Below, one piece after another: positions 1 to 8,062 of a stretch of 64,000 bases of DNA. Each line of letters begins with the position of its first letter. Position 1 is the stretch's first letter. The position numbers and the translations under genes are program-made. This DNA is from Vagococcus sp. CY52-2 (GTDB taxonomy: Bacteria; Bacillota; Bacilli; Lactobacillales; Vagococcaceae), in assembly GCF_022655055.1 (NCBI RefSeq), contig NZ_CP093384.1:1798001-1862000 (forward strand). The letters are read 5' to 3'. The notes beneath the pieces were generated by a model. It did no database searches. It worked only from the letters and a program-made list of their open reading frames with translations, and was not told where the DNA came from.

Positions 1-360
1 TGATTGATACAAATCTTTATTTTGTTTTACTAAATCATTTGCATCTGAATAAACAAGTGTAGCCTCTTCTACTGTGTTAACTTTCTCTAAACGTGAAATC
101 AATCCTTCATATTGAAATTGAGAGAGCTTCCCCTCATTTACCATGTCATTCATTAATAAAAAAATATCCGATTTCGTAATCGCTAATGCATCCGGAATGG
201 ATTCATCTGTTGTTGTTTCTGTCGTATCATTTACTTCGGAACTTATTACTTTACTCGATGAATTATCTGTACTTGATGTAGAGGTTGATTCAGATGCATA
301 ACCCATTTGTCCTACCAACAAACTAGCCATAATCACTGTACCTAATACTAACTTTTTCAT
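1..360 (-). CDS. Secreted protein of unknown function (partial, C-terminus outside window)
   Basis: Only the first 120 codons are inside the window; no stop is reached. The ATG at 360-358 follows a strong AGGAGGGGATC-type ribosome binding site. Residues 1-22 form a typical Sec signal peptide (MKK, hydrophobic core, AYAS-like end at GYAS). A Ser/Thr-rich linker follows (about residues 23-55), then a helical charged segment. There is no lipobox Cys and no sortase motif in the visible part. I do not recognise the family. A promoter and a 39-base nested inverted repeat lie just upstream. Confidence 0.75.
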   Translation of the reverse strand, partial: MKKLVLGTVIMASLLVGQMGYASESTSTSSTDNSSSKVISSEVNDTTETTTDESIPDALAITKSDIFLLMNDMVNEGKLSQFQYEGLISRLEKVNTVEEATLVYSDANDLVKQNKDLYQS

Positions 361-384
361 ATGATCCCCTCCTATAAAACAAGA

Positions 385-423
385 TGTTACAACACCATTA
401 CTCTTTGTAATATAATTGTAACA
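385..423. repeat. Nested inverted repeat in the leader of the secreted-protein gene
   Basis: TGTTACAA (385-392) is matched by TTGTAACA (416-423), and inside it ATTAC (397-401) is matched by GTAAT (407-411) around a 5-base loop. It lies between the predicted -10 and the RBS of the gene at 360, so it could be a 5' UTR hairpin or a protein-binding palindrome. No T-run follows on either strand, so it does not look like a terminator. Confidence 0.5.
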
Positions 424-424
424 T

Positions 425-454
425 TTATTCATTATACAGACAATAATAAACATT
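425..454 (-). promoter_or_regulatory. Predicted promoter of the secreted-protein gene
   Basis: On the minus strand TTGTCT and TACAAT are separated by 17 bases, ending about 60 bases upstream of the start codon at 360. Coordinates are approximate. The promoter lies between the end of thiD and this gene. Confidence 0.45.
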
Positions 455-468
455 CTTTTGAAAAATAG

Positions 469-1290
469 TTAATCAATTAAAATATCTTGTGCAGGTATTG
501 CCCAATGATTTGTTGGCCCATGACCATGACCAACAAAAATTTCTTGTTCAATCGCTCCTTGAATGAAACTTTTGGCAATATGTATAGCTTCTTTAACCGA
601 CTTGCCCTTTGCTATTTCTGCTGCAATACACGATGAGAACGTATCACCTGTCCCATGTGTTTTGATTGTTTCAACGCGTTTTGAACTCATCCAAAATGTC
701 TCGCCATTTTCAAGTAAGACAAAATCTTTCGCCAAAATATCGGATGAATGACCTCCTTTTATCACCACATTTTTGACACCCATTTCTTGTAAAACGTGTG
801 CTGCTTGAATCATATCTTCGCTTGTTTTTATCTCTTGCTGAATTAATTTTTCTGCTTCTGGAATATTTGGGGTTAACACCGTTGCTAGTGGAAGTAATTC
901 TTCTTTAATGCAATCTACCGCTTCTTTTTGTAATAGCGAATGCCCTCCTTTAGCAATCATCACAGGATCTACAATCAGTGGGCCAAAATCCACTTCTTTT
1001 AGTTTTTGAACAACGATTTGAACATGTTCTTTATCGGCAAGCATCCCTGTTTTACATGCTCGAATATGAAAATCAGCTGATAGAGAATCAAATTGTTCTG
1101 CAACAAAGTCACATGGTATCGGTAAGCTACTTTGTACACCTAATGTGTTTTGTGCAGTCAAGGCAACAACAATACTCATACCAAAAACATCTCTTGCTTG
1201 AAACGTTTTTAAGTCGGCTTGAATGCCTGCGCCACCACCTGAATCACTTCCGGCAATGGTTACTACTTGTGGGGTTTGGTTAACGGGCAT
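469..1290 (-). CDS. thiD: Hydroxymethylpyrimidine/phosphomethylpyrimidine kinase
   Basis: ThiD phosphorylates HMP and HMP-P to HMP-PP, the pyrimidine half used by thiamine phosphate synthase. At 273 aa it has the usual length. The ribokinase-fold signature [18 protein letters not shown] is at residues 13-30, and the anion-hole/catalytic GTGD is at 213-216. It is the last gene of the thiamine salvage operon; the start overlaps the end of thiE by 11 bases and has an AAAGGAG site inside thiE. No clear terminator follows it. Family assignment is firm. Confidence 0.95.
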   Translation of the reverse strand: MPVNQTPQVVTIAGSDSGGGAGIQADLKTFQARDVFGMSIVVALTAQNTLGVQSSLPIPCDFVAEQFDSLSADFHIRACKTGMLADKEHVQIVVQKLKEVDFGPLIVDPVMIAKGGHSLLQKEAVDCIKEELLPLATVLTPNIPEAEKLIQQEIKTSEDMIQAAHVLQEMGVKNVVIKGGHSSDILAKDFVLLENGETFWMSSKRVETIKTHGTGDTFSSCIAAEIAKGKSVKEAIHIAKSFIQGAIEQEIFVGHGHGPTNHWAIPAQDILID

Positions 1291-1930
1291 AATGATTTTT
1301 CTCCTTTATATCGACAATTTGTTGCTTTAATGCTTGCGTTTTTTTCGCTATATCATCAGCTTGCATAATCTCACTCACAATCGCAACACCTGAAATATCT
1401 GTGTCACGTAATGCCGCCATATTTTCTTCTTTAATCCCGCCAATCGCGACAACTGGTAATTGTGCTGCGTGAATGATATCTTGCAAAACTGATATACCCG
1501 TTGTTGGAGCATTTTCTTTCGTCGTTGTTGGAAACATGGCCCCGACACCTAAATGGTCTGCTCCTTGTTCTTTGGCCTCAAGTGCTCGCTCAACGGTTTT
1601 AGCTGAGACACCTAACCATTTATCAGGTCCAATCAAACGACGTGTCATGTCCACCGGCAACTCATCATCCCCAATGTGCACGCCTGCTGCATCAACTGCC
1701 AAACACACATCGACTTGGTCATTGATAATAAGAGGTATGCCATATTTATCCGTGATACCTTTAATTGCTAATGCTTTTTGATAAAATTCTCGTGTGCTAG
1801 CTTTTTTTTCTCTTAATTGGACAAGTGTCACACCATTTTTACATGCTTCCTCTACTCTTGTAAAAAAGACGTCATCAGATAACCCATCTGAATTTGTCAC
1901 TAAATACAACGTTAATGCCTCATCAATCAT
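1280..1930 (-). CDS. thiE: Thiamine phosphate synthase
   Basis: ThiE joins HMP-PP and hydroxyethylthiazole phosphate to thiamine phosphate. The chosen ATG at 1930 gives 216 aa and overlaps the thiM stop in an ATGA junction, with AAAGGAG seven bases upstream; an in-frame start at 1960 is less likely because it lacks a site. The TIM-barrel motifs are present: QLREK, the [11 protein letters not shown] phosphate/thiazole loop and the VVAIGGI segment near the C-terminus. Translation is probably coupled to thiM. Confidence 0.95.
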   Translation of the reverse strand: MIDEALTLYLVTNSDGLSDDVFFTRVEEACKNGVTLVQLREKKASTREFYQKALAIKGITDKYGIPLIINDQVDVCLAVDAAGVHIGDDELPVDMTRRLIGPDKWLGVSAKTVERALEAKEQGADHLGVGAMFPTTTKENAPTTGISVLQDIIHAAQLPVVAIGGIKEENMAALRDTDISGVAIVSEIMQADDIAKKTQALKQQIVDIKEKNHYAR

Positions 1931-2754
1931 AACCAATCTCCTTTTATCCCGTTTTGCCATGACTCATTTTGTTTTAATAATGATAATTGATTCAGTGTTT
2001 CTTCACGGATACTCGCAATTTTCGCGTCATTTTGAACTATTTCTAATGCTTCTTCACCACACAAATTAAAATAGCTTACTGCCTGTAAAACACTTGGCAA
2101 TACATCCACCCCACTACCTAAAAGTGTTGCAATTAATGCCCCAACGACGTCTCCCGTCCCTGTGAATTTATCTAATGCCTCAATGCCATTTTGTAGCAAG
2201 ACAACTTGTGATTGATACACCACTAAATCACTTGGTCCTGTCGCTAGAAAACACGTATTTGGATGGCTTTTAGCTAGTGCTAATAATCCTTCTTCTAATT
2301 CTTTCATCGCTAACAAATCTTGGTCTTCTTCTGCTGCATCGACACCTTTTCCATGACTGGCTAAATTGCACAACATTCGCATTTCTGACACATTGCCTTT
2401 GACAACAGTTGGTTCAAGAGACAATAACCTGTTGGCGACTTCTTTTCGTACTCTTGAACTAGAGACGCCGACATTGTCTACAACGATAGGGACGTTGCGC
2501 TTATGAGCCTCGTCCATAGCTAATACCATAGCGGTTTCTTTTTCTTCTGATAAATGGCCAATATTGATTAACACACCACCTACCTGTTCATATAAATCTG
2601 AAAAATCTCGCGTATCTTCTGTCATAATTGGCTTTCCTCCAATGTATAACACACTATTTGCGACCGTTTCACATGTCACTGAGTTCGTAATACAATGCAC
2701 TAGGGGAGAAGGTATTAGAGGAAAGGGTGTTTGAAATTTATGAGTGAGTAACAT
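1927..2754 (-). CDS. thiM: Hydroxyethylthiazole kinase
   Basis: ThiM phosphorylates the salvaged thiazole (THZ) to THZ-P. It shows [13 protein letters not shown] near the N-terminus, the TGPSD segment and the ribokinase-like [12 protein letters not shown] motif with the catalytic Cys/Asp region. I chose the ATG at 2754 (275 aa), which has AGGTG nine bases upstream; an upstream in-frame GTG at 2766 has a poorer site. It overlaps the end of thiW, which supplies its substrate, so transport and phosphorylation of thiazole are directly coupled. Confidence 0.93.
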   Translation of the reverse strand: MLLTHKFQTPFPLIPSPLVHCITNSVTCETVANSVLYIGGKPIMTEDTRDFSDLYEQVGGVLINIGHLSEEKETAMVLAMDEAHKRNVPIVVDNVGVSSSRVRKEVANRLLSLEPTVVKGNVSEMRMLCNLASHGKGVDAAEEDQDLLAMKELEEGLLALAKSHPNTCFLATGPSDLVVYQSQVVLLQNGIEALDKFTGTGDVVGALIATLLGSGVDVLPSVLQAVSYFNLCGEEALEIVQNDAKIASIREETLNQLSLLKQNESWQNGIKGDWL

Positions 2755-3286
2755 GTTGCTCGTCACCTACTTTCACATAAAAAAACATCGCTTGAATTCG
2801 TTGAAACGTTGGAACATTCGCTAATTTTTTCATCACGATAAAAGCCAAAAACGAACCAATTACCGCGCCACCAATAAATCTTGGTGTATAGAAAAACCAG
2901 TACATACCATTACGACTTCCGGTAAACCAAGCCATCACAGGATAGGATAGTAAGGATCCGATAATTCCTGTTCCTAAAAACTCACCAAACATCGCACTGT
3001 AAATTGTTGGATAAATTTTGTAAAAAATACCCGCAAGTAACGCACCAAAAACAGCACCTGTTAAGGCTAGTGGTGGAATCCCTAGAAGCATCATTCGTAA
3101 TATGCCACAGACAAGTGCCATAATCGTGCCGTAAAAAGGTCCCATTAGCATCACACCAATCACATTCATTACACTAGACATTGGTGCCATCCCCTCGATG
3201 CGAAAGAGTGGTGATAACGCCACATCCATCGCAACCATTAGAGATAAAATCAATAGTTTTTTTAAATTAGTACTTTGAGACAGCAT
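2738..3286 (-). CDS. thiW: ECF transporter S component, thiazole-type (ThiW)
   Basis: A 182-aa membrane protein with about six hydrophobic segments and the ThiW-type core (FRIEGMAPMSSVMNVIG, then MLGP-like and PRFIGGAVIGSF). ThiW proteins bind the thiazole moiety of thiamine; this is supported here by the overlap with thiM. It needs an ECF energizing module, which could be the YkoDC-type proteins in this operon or a general EcfAA'T encoded elsewhere. The start has AAGGAG six bases upstream and overlaps tenA by 20 bases. Confidence 0.88.
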   Translation of the reverse strand: MLSQSTNLKKLLILSLMVAMDVALSPLFRIEGMAPMSSVMNVIGVMLMGPFYGTIMALVCGILRMMLLGIPPLALTGAVFGALLAGIFYKIYPTIYSAMFGEFLGTGIIGSLLSYPVMAWFTGSRNGMYWFFYTPRFIGGAVIGSFLAFIVMKKLANVPTFQRIQAMFFYVKVGDEQHVTHS

Positions 3287-3953
3287 CTTTTTCTCCTTCC
3301 GGCCATTTTTGATGTGTGTATGTCATTTCCCAAAAAAGGTATTCCATTTGAGCACTCACATAAAAGGCCTCAATCATTTTTTCTTGTTCTTCCTTGTCGC
3401 TTTCTTCATACAGTCGATTCAGTAAAGCACATTGATGAGCGACTTCTTCTTTTGATTCTTCACCAGAGTATGTTTCAATCCATCGTTGATACAACTGATG
3501 AGGAGAACCTGTCTTAATTAATTCAGTCCCGATTTCTTGATATAACCACGCACATGGTAGTAAACCCGCAACAGCACTATTTGGCGTCCCATCAATTAAT
3601 TGACGATACATGTGTGACACATAATGATAAGCTGTTGGAGCAATATCAGTATTAGCGATTTCTTCATCTGTAATACCTAGCTCAGTAAAGAAATTCTCTC
3701 TAATACTCATCTCACCTTCTTTAAGGTGGTTAGACCCTGTTAGCAACATCTCTTTTACTTCTTCGTCTTCTACTTGTTCTGCTATCAAACGGTGAAGTTT
3801 GCTAAAATGCTCTAAGTAGTACCCATCTTGAATCAAGTAATAGCGAAACGCTTCATCAGATAACGTTCCTTCTTGAAGTCCTGCGACAAATGGATGAGTA
3901 AAACTTCCTTCCCAATAAGGTGCTGATTTCTCTCGTGCAATTTTTGTAAACAT
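3267..3953 (-). CDS. tenA: Aminopyrimidine aminohydrolase / thiaminase II (TenA)
   Basis: TenA hydrolyses aminopyrimidine breakdown products of thiamine to HMP for reuse by ThiD. The protein is 228 aa, all-helical, with the conserved active-site region LLPCAWLYQEIG (Cys134) and the C-terminal MEYLFWEM segment that carries the second catalytic Glu in the family. GGAGG lies seven bases before the ATG. Position between the HMP-type ECF transporter and the kinase genes fits pyrimidine salvage. Confidence 0.93.
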   Translation of the reverse strand: MFTKIAREKSAPYWEGSFTHPFVAGLQEGTLSDEAFRYYLIQDGYYLEHFSKLHRLIAEQVEDEEVKEMLLTGSNHLKEGEMSIRENFFTELGITDEEIANTDIAPTAYHYVSHMYRQLIDGTPNSAVAGLLPCAWLYQEIGTELIKTGSPHQLYQRWIETYSGEESKEEVAHQCALLNRLYEESDKEEQEKMIEAFYVSAQMEYLFWEMTYTHQKWPEGEKDAVSKY

Positions 3954-3964
3954 CTTTCTTCCTC

Positions 3965-4618
3965 CTAAGTAATGATTAATATAAATTGTGATATAACCGT
4001 TAATACGCCTAATGTAGCTAAACTTTTAGGACACACTTTATATTGTATGTAATGCGTCCTTTCGCCTTCTTCATCAAATCCTCTTGAAAACATGGCTTCT
4101 GTGTAACTATCCCGCCAATGGTTGGCGACAAAAATAACTTTTAAATACATCAATGGCGAATAAAAATGTAATTTTTTCCCACGAAATAAACTGGCTTCTC
4201 TTAGTGCCATAATCTCTCGTTGAATCACAGGCATCGCATGTAAAACAACTAAAATGCCATAAACAAATGACGTTGGTAATTTTTTTTGCTCTAAAATTAA
4301 GAGTAATTCTTCTAAGTCGACCCCAAATGCAAACACCATGCCAATCGCAGCAAAAGCAAAGGTTCGACTCACTAAAACAAGACCATAATCAGGATTATTT
4401 CCATATAGATAAACTGACCAATACGTTCCTAAAGCTGGAATTAATGGAAAAAAAACTAAGCCAAACAACCCAAACCATTTTTTCTTACTAAGAAGATACA
4501 AAGCACTGACTAACACAACAAACCAGTTTAATGTCACAGATGAGGTAAATGATAATTCAATAGTCAAAAGTAGTAGTAGCCCGCTTAGCATTAAAGCAGA
4601 ACTTTTCGTCACTGACAT
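3965..4618 (-). CDS. ykoC: ECF transporter T component, YkoC-like
   Basis: A 217-aa transmembrane coupling protein with four to five hydrophobic segments. The T-component coupling helices are visible: ALREASLFRGKKL and the C-terminal EAMFSRGFDEEGER (Ala-Arg-Gly type motif). It couples the dual ATPase encoded just upstream to an S component. The start overlaps the ATPase gene by 62 bases and has a GAGGAG site. The symbol follows the B. subtilis YkoEDC thiamine/HMP transporter, inferred from the partners. Confidence 0.85.
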   Translation of the reverse strand: MSVTKSSALMLSGLLLLLTIELSFTSSVTLNWFVVLVSALYLLSKKKWFGLFGLVFFPLIPALGTYWSVYLYGNNPDYGLVLVSRTFAFAAIGMVFAFGVDLEELLLILEQKKLPTSFVYGILVVLHAMPVIQREIMALREASLFRGKKLHFYSPLMYLKVIFVANHWRDSYTEAMFSRGFDEEGERTHYIQYKVCPKSLATLGVLTVISQFILIIT

Positions 4619-5987
4619 CCTTTATCTCCTCCTCTACCGAATAATCTTGTTGCCATAATTGTTTCTTATCTAAATGCACATGATGCTGACTAACCCCATC
4701 AAGCGGTGCCAATCGATGCGAAATAATCATCATATCTTGTCTGTTTGCTTGCCTTTTAAACCAATTAGCAAAATAGCTTGCAGCACGTTCATCTAAACCT
4801 GAAAACGGCTCGTCTAATAATAAAAACGGCACATCTAAACTCAACATCGTTAATAATTGAATACTTTTCTTCTGTCCTTCACTTAGATGAAACACGCTTC
4901 GATTAAGTAGTGGTTCCAATCCTAAAAACTCAATCGCTTCTTGTCTTTGACGTTTAGCGTCCTCCCACTGATACACACTATAAGTAAATTCTTCAGCTGG
5001 TGTGAGTGTCACAAATTGTTTTTCCGCTTCTTGAGTAACTAAGGATAATATCTGATATAGCGTACGGCTTTTTTTAAGCTTTTTATCGTATAAAAACATC
5101 TTGCCTTTATAACGATGACATTGTGCTATCGAACGAAACAACGTTGATTTTCCCGTTCCGTTATCTCCTGTAAGTGTCGTGATTCCTTTAGAAAAATGAA
5201 AAGAATCTTGACTTAGTAGCTCGCGCTTATTCTGTTTGTATCTGACATCCTCTAATCTTAAAATGCCATCCATAGATGCTCTATGATCCGTCAAGAGCAC
5301 ATTTGTCTGCTCTTGCTTTAAAAGAGCTACTGGAATTTTTTGTAATACTTGATTATCTAGTGTCACCCATGTATCAACCACATCAACATAATCATTAAAA
5401 TCATGGTCGCAAATAATAATTGTTTTACCTTGATTTTTTAATTGCTGTAACTGTTGAATTAATAATTTTCTTGTTTTAGGATCAATACTGGCAAACGGCT
5501 CATCTAGTAATAAAAATGGGCTTTTCATCGCTAGTAAAACAGTCAATGCTGCTCGTTGCTTTTCCCCACCTGATAAAGTTGATAACTGTCTATCTAATAA
5601 TTCTGTCGTATCTGCTAATAAAACAGCCTCGTGCATTTGTTCCGTGATATCACTAGGTTTTGTTTGCAGATTTTCTAACACAAAAATAATTTCACGACGT
5701 AGTGTTTTCATTGTAAATTGTTGCCCTGGATTTTGAAACATCATGCCAATCTGTCTAGCCTTATCAGACATACTCGCTTGTGTTAGACTCTTGCCATCAA
5801 CGGTGATTGTACCTGAATATGGCACATCAGCAAATCCAGCAATGGCTTTTAATAATGTTGATTTACCACTACCACTGGCACCAGATAGCAAAATAAATTC
5901 ATGAGGAGAAAAAACAAAGTCAACCTGACGTAACACCTCTTTATCGCCACGTTTAATCGTCAACTCACTTAATTCTATTCCTCTCAT
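4557..5987 (-). CDS. ykoD: ECF transporter dual ATPase, YkoD-like
   Basis: A single 476-aa polypeptide with two ABC ATPase domains. The first has GASGSGKST near residue 36, LSGGEKQR and LLLDEPFASID; the second has GDNGTGKST near 277, LSEGQKKS and LLLDEPFSGLD. The second signature is LSEGQ instead of LSGGQ. Fused ECF ATPases of this type drive HMP/thiamine uptake together with YkoC and YkoE, which flank it. The ATG overlaps the ykoE stop (ATGA), and no strong RBS is seen, so translation is probably coupled. Confidence 0.9.
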   Translation of the reverse strand: MRGIELSELTIKRGDKEVLRQVDFVFSPHEFILLSGASGSGKSTLLKAIAGFADVPYSGTITVDGKSLTQASMSDKARQIGMMFQNPGQQFTMKTLRREIIFVLENLQTKPSDITEQMHEAVLLADTTELLDRQLSTLSGGEKQRAALTVLLAMKSPFLLLDEPFASIDPKTRKLLIQQLQQLKNQGKTIIICDHDFNDYVDVVDTWVTLDNQVLQKIPVALLKQEQTNVLLTDHRASMDGILRLEDVRYKQNKRELLSQDSFHFSKGITTLTGDNGTGKSTLFRSIAQCHRYKGKMFLYDKKLKKSRTLYQILSLVTQEAEKQFVTLTPAEEFTYSVYQWEDAKRQRQEAIEFLGLEPLLNRSVFHLSEGQKKSIQLLTMLSLDVPFLLLDEPFSGLDERAASYFANWFKRQANRQDMMIISHRLAPLDGVSQHHVHLDKKQLWQQDYSVEEEIKDVSDEKFCFNAKRATTTFDY

Positions 5988-6550
5988 TCGTTTACTACCG
6001 AAAGCTCTTGTGAACGGTTATAAAGCTTCATGACCATTGACACCACAACAACGCCAAAGAACGTCACCGATAAAAACCGCACAGCAAGAAGTGATAAAAT
6101 CATTCCAATTGAATACGTTCCATAACCAAATTTAAAAAATTCATACACAAAACTTAATAAGGTTGTTCCAATCGCCCCGTAAAATAATGGCACGATATCA
6201 TACCGTTTGTATCCTGTAACCATAAATCCTAGTTCTGTCCCTAGCCCTTGGAAAAAACCTGAAATAAGAACACCTGGGCCAAAATACGTGCCATATAACA
6301 TCTCTGCTAGTGCAGCCAACATTTCTCCTAAAATTGAACTTCCCTTTCTAGGAATTAATATCCCTGCCATTGGTGCAGCCATTGTCCATAAACCAAATAA
6401 TAGTTCATTAGCAAAAGGGCTTAACCCAAGGGGCGTTAATACAGCTGATAAGCCAGCATATAAAAACCCAGCTCCCATAAATACACCACCAAATAAAAAA
6501 GCTAATAATGCTAATAATACAACCTGACGCAACGTCCATTTTTCCTTCAT
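5984..6550 (-). CDS. ykoE: ECF transporter S component, YkoE-like (HMP/thiamine)
   Basis: A 188-aa membrane protein of the YkoE family, recognised by GAGFLYAGLSAVLTPLG, PFANELLFGLW and the SGFFQGLGTELGF segment. It is the first gene after the TPP riboswitch and begins the salvage operon. I place the start at the ATG at 6550, nine bases after AGGAGG; an ATG at 6559 abuts the RBS directly. Substrate (HMP, thiamine or both) is inferred from family and operon. Confidence 0.88.
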   Translation of the reverse strand: MKEKWTLRQVVLLALLAFLFGGVFMGAGFLYAGLSAVLTPLGLSPFANELLFGLWTMAAPMAGILIPRKGSSILGEMLAALAEMLYGTYFGPGVLISGFFQGLGTELGFMVTGYKRYDIVPLFYGAIGTTLLSFVYEFFKFGYGTYSIGMILSLLAVRFLSVTFFGVVVVSMVMKLYNRSQELSVVNE

Positions 6551-6606
6551 TTTACTCATCCTCCTATATCTTACCTACACCTTATTATTGTGTTAAATTA
6601 AACGAC

Positions 6607-6646
6607 AAAAAACCTCCTTTTTCTCATTAAAAGAAACAAAGGAGGT
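6607..6646 (-). terminator. Second hairpin with T-run in the thi leader
   Basis: On the minus strand ACCTCCTTT pairs with AAAGGAGGT across a loop of about 17 bases and is followed by TTTTTT (6607-6612). It sits between the riboswitch terminator and ykoE, so transcription meets two terminators in a row. The 3' arm contains AAGGAGG, a Shine-Dalgarno-like sequence without a start codon at the right distance. Confidence 0.55.
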
Positions 6647-6692
6647 AGGGTTAATCTGATTCATTACAACATTTATCGACACTCATCCAAAT

Positions 6693-6723
6693 AAAAAAGC
6701 CCGTCCAAATAAATTGGATGGGC
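6693..6723 (-). terminator. Riboswitch-controlled terminator
   Basis: GCCCATCCAA and TTGGACGGGC form a stem with one mismatch and a TTTA-type loop, followed by six T residues on the minus strand. It lies about 40 bases after the TPP aptamer, as expected for a transcription-attenuating riboswitch. Confidence 0.8.
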
Positions 6724-6761
6724 GTAAATAGACCTAGGTTCAATGTTTTGTCATAAATGAC

Positions 6762-6833
6762 ACATTTCTCTTCGCCAGTACTAACTGGAGCAGATTCCAT
6801 GGGTATAATCTCAGCTTTACGCACCCCAAATGT
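6762..6833 (-). promoter_or_regulatory. TPP riboswitch (THI element) aptamer
   Basis: The minus strand has the conserved blocks in order: P1 ACATTT, GGGGTGC, GCTGAGA, ACCC, GAATCTG, CCAGTTAGTACTGG and CGAAGAGAAATGT, with P1 closing ACATTT (6828-6833) on AAATGT (6762-6767). This is a TPP aptamer. Thiamine pyrophosphate binding should favour the downstream terminator and shut off the transport and salvage operon. Confidence 0.92.
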
Positions 6834-6855
6834 TTCTCGTATTCAATTCCACTCA

Positions 6856-6884
6856 AATATAACACGCTTTCATGCAATAGCCAA
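6856..6884 (-). promoter_or_regulatory. Promoter of the thiamine salvage operon
   Basis: TTGGCT (6879-6884) and TATATT (6856-6861) with a 17-base spacer on the minus strand, just upstream of the TPP aptamer. An 8-base inverted repeat (CCAACCAT at 6881-6888, ATGGTTGG at 6909-6916) overlaps the -35. Confidence 0.65.
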
Positions 6885-6918
6885 CCATTCTCACAAATCT
6901 TTATAAATATGGTTGGAT

Positions 6919-6946
6919 AAAAAAAGACTGGGTCAAGTAGACTCAA
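6919..6946 (-). terminator. Weak candidate terminator of the 135-aa protein gene
   Basis: A short imperfect stem (TGAGTC with GACCCA) is followed by seven T residues on the minus strand shortly after the stop codon at 6951. The stem is weak; the T-run is the main support. Confidence 0.35.
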
Positions 6947-6950
6947 TCTT

Positions 6951-7358
6951 CTAATTCTCTGGTATATCTGTGACAAACTCAATTGCATCAAGTTTAAATA
7001 AATCTGTTAACAACTCATTTACTACTTTAAATACTTCATCATCTGATTCATAAGTAGGTTTGACTTCTTTTTCGATTTCTTGATTTTTAAAACGTAGTCC
7101 TTGATATGTCTCAAATACATCGACACTGTTGTTTGATGTTTCAAACACATCATAATCACCTGTTACATCATATTCTTGACGTTCTTTATAACCATGCTCT
7201 CTCACAATTGGGCGAAGAAGTGACACAACATCTAAATTCGGAATCCCAATCATTTTACCTGAGAATTCTACCTCATAAGTAGCGGTAGCAGTTGTTGGGC
7301 AGACATTACATCCACCATGCACGATTTCAGTTGTACAATGTATTATTGCTTTTTCCAT
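6951..7358 (-). CDS. Hypothetical protein with CNVC motif
   Basis: A soluble 135-aa protein I do not recognise. The ATG at 7358 is preferred over an in-frame GTG at 7367 because AAAGGTG lies eight bases before it. Residues 8, 17 and 20 are Cys (HC...GGCNVCP), and the first 30 residues look like a beta-hairpin; the rest is acidic and mixed. There are no membrane segments and no signal peptide. It is monocistronic with its own TATAAT box (7400-7405). A metal or redox role for the CxxC is only a guess. Confidence 0.7.
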   Translation of the reverse strand: MEKAIIHCTTEIVHGGCNVCPTTATATYEVEFSGKMIGIPNLDVVSLLRPIVREHGYKERQEYDVTGDYDVFETSNNSVDVFETYQGLRFKNQEIEKEVKPTYESDDEVFKVVNELLTDLFKLDAIEFVTDIPEN

Positions 7359-7399
7359 ATTTATCACACCTTTGAGTTTACTGTTATTTAACTAACTCA

Positions 7400-7405
7400 A
7401 TTATA
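7400..7405 (-). promoter_or_regulatory. -10 box upstream of the 135-aa protein gene
   Basis: A perfect TATAAT on the minus strand about 45 bases before the ATG. The -35 (TTAAAA at 17 bases) is weak. Confidence 0.45.
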
Positions 7406-7423
7406 ACATATCCTTCCATTATT

Positions 7424-7948
7424 TTAACGGAAGGCATAAATAATTTCAGTCATACCAAACATCATGAAATAAAAACCGACTAAAAAGCTTAATGTTAAAG
7501 CAGATGATACTGGATTTGCTAAAAGTATGAATCCTACAATCACACCTAAAATATTAATAACGATTGAGAACCAATAGTAACCTGTATTCAAATTTTTTAA
7601 AGCATTTGAACTAAATAAACCGACTAATGAATCAATTAAAAACCAAATAGCAAACACAAATGGTAGAGCCACAACACCTGCAGAGATATTAAATAATAAA
7701 AAGATACCAACAATGATATCAAAAATACCAACTACTATTGGCATTGTTGCAGAAAAACCTATAAGTTCTCTCACTTTCTTTCTTAAAAATAATTCAAAAA
7801 TACCTTTAATAATAGCAAACATTCCAAAAACTACAACGATTGCCACTAAATTTCCAGCAGGATCTTGAAACGACGCCAACGATGCAAAGATAAACAAAAT
7901 TCCTAATAAAAATGAGGACCAATCAAATCCATTTTTTTCATTTGACAT
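7424..7948 (-). CDS. HdeD/DUF308-like membrane protein
   Basis: A 174-aa protein with six predicted transmembrane helices and the repeated layout of the HdeD/DUF308 family (three helix pairs with Gly-rich turns, for example GMFAIIKGIFELF and GFYFMMFGMTEIIYAF). In enterobacteria HdeD is linked to acid resistance; in Gram-positives the role is not known. It stands alone between minus-strand genes with no visible partner. Function is therefore inferred only to the family level. Confidence 0.8.
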   Translation of the reverse strand: MSNEKNGFDWSSFLLGILFIFASLASFQDPAGNLVAIVVVFGMFAIIKGIFELFLRKKVRELIGFSATMPIVVGIFDIIVGIFLLFNISAGVVALPFVFAIWFLIDSLVGLFSSNALKNLNTGYYWFSIVINILGVIVGFILLANPVSSALTLSFLVGFYFMMFGMTEIIYAFR

Positions 7949-8062
7949 AATAACTCTCTTCCCTTCTTAAAATATTATTCTCAATACAATATTATTCTTT
8001 AATCATATAAATCGCAAGAAATAGTACCTTATTTATTAATAAATAATATTTTTCTTCTTAAT

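Noticed and set aside
6740-6991. Open frame of 83 codons on the minus strand
   Set aside because: It covers the thi promoter and the TPP riboswitch, has no RBS and no protein-like composition.
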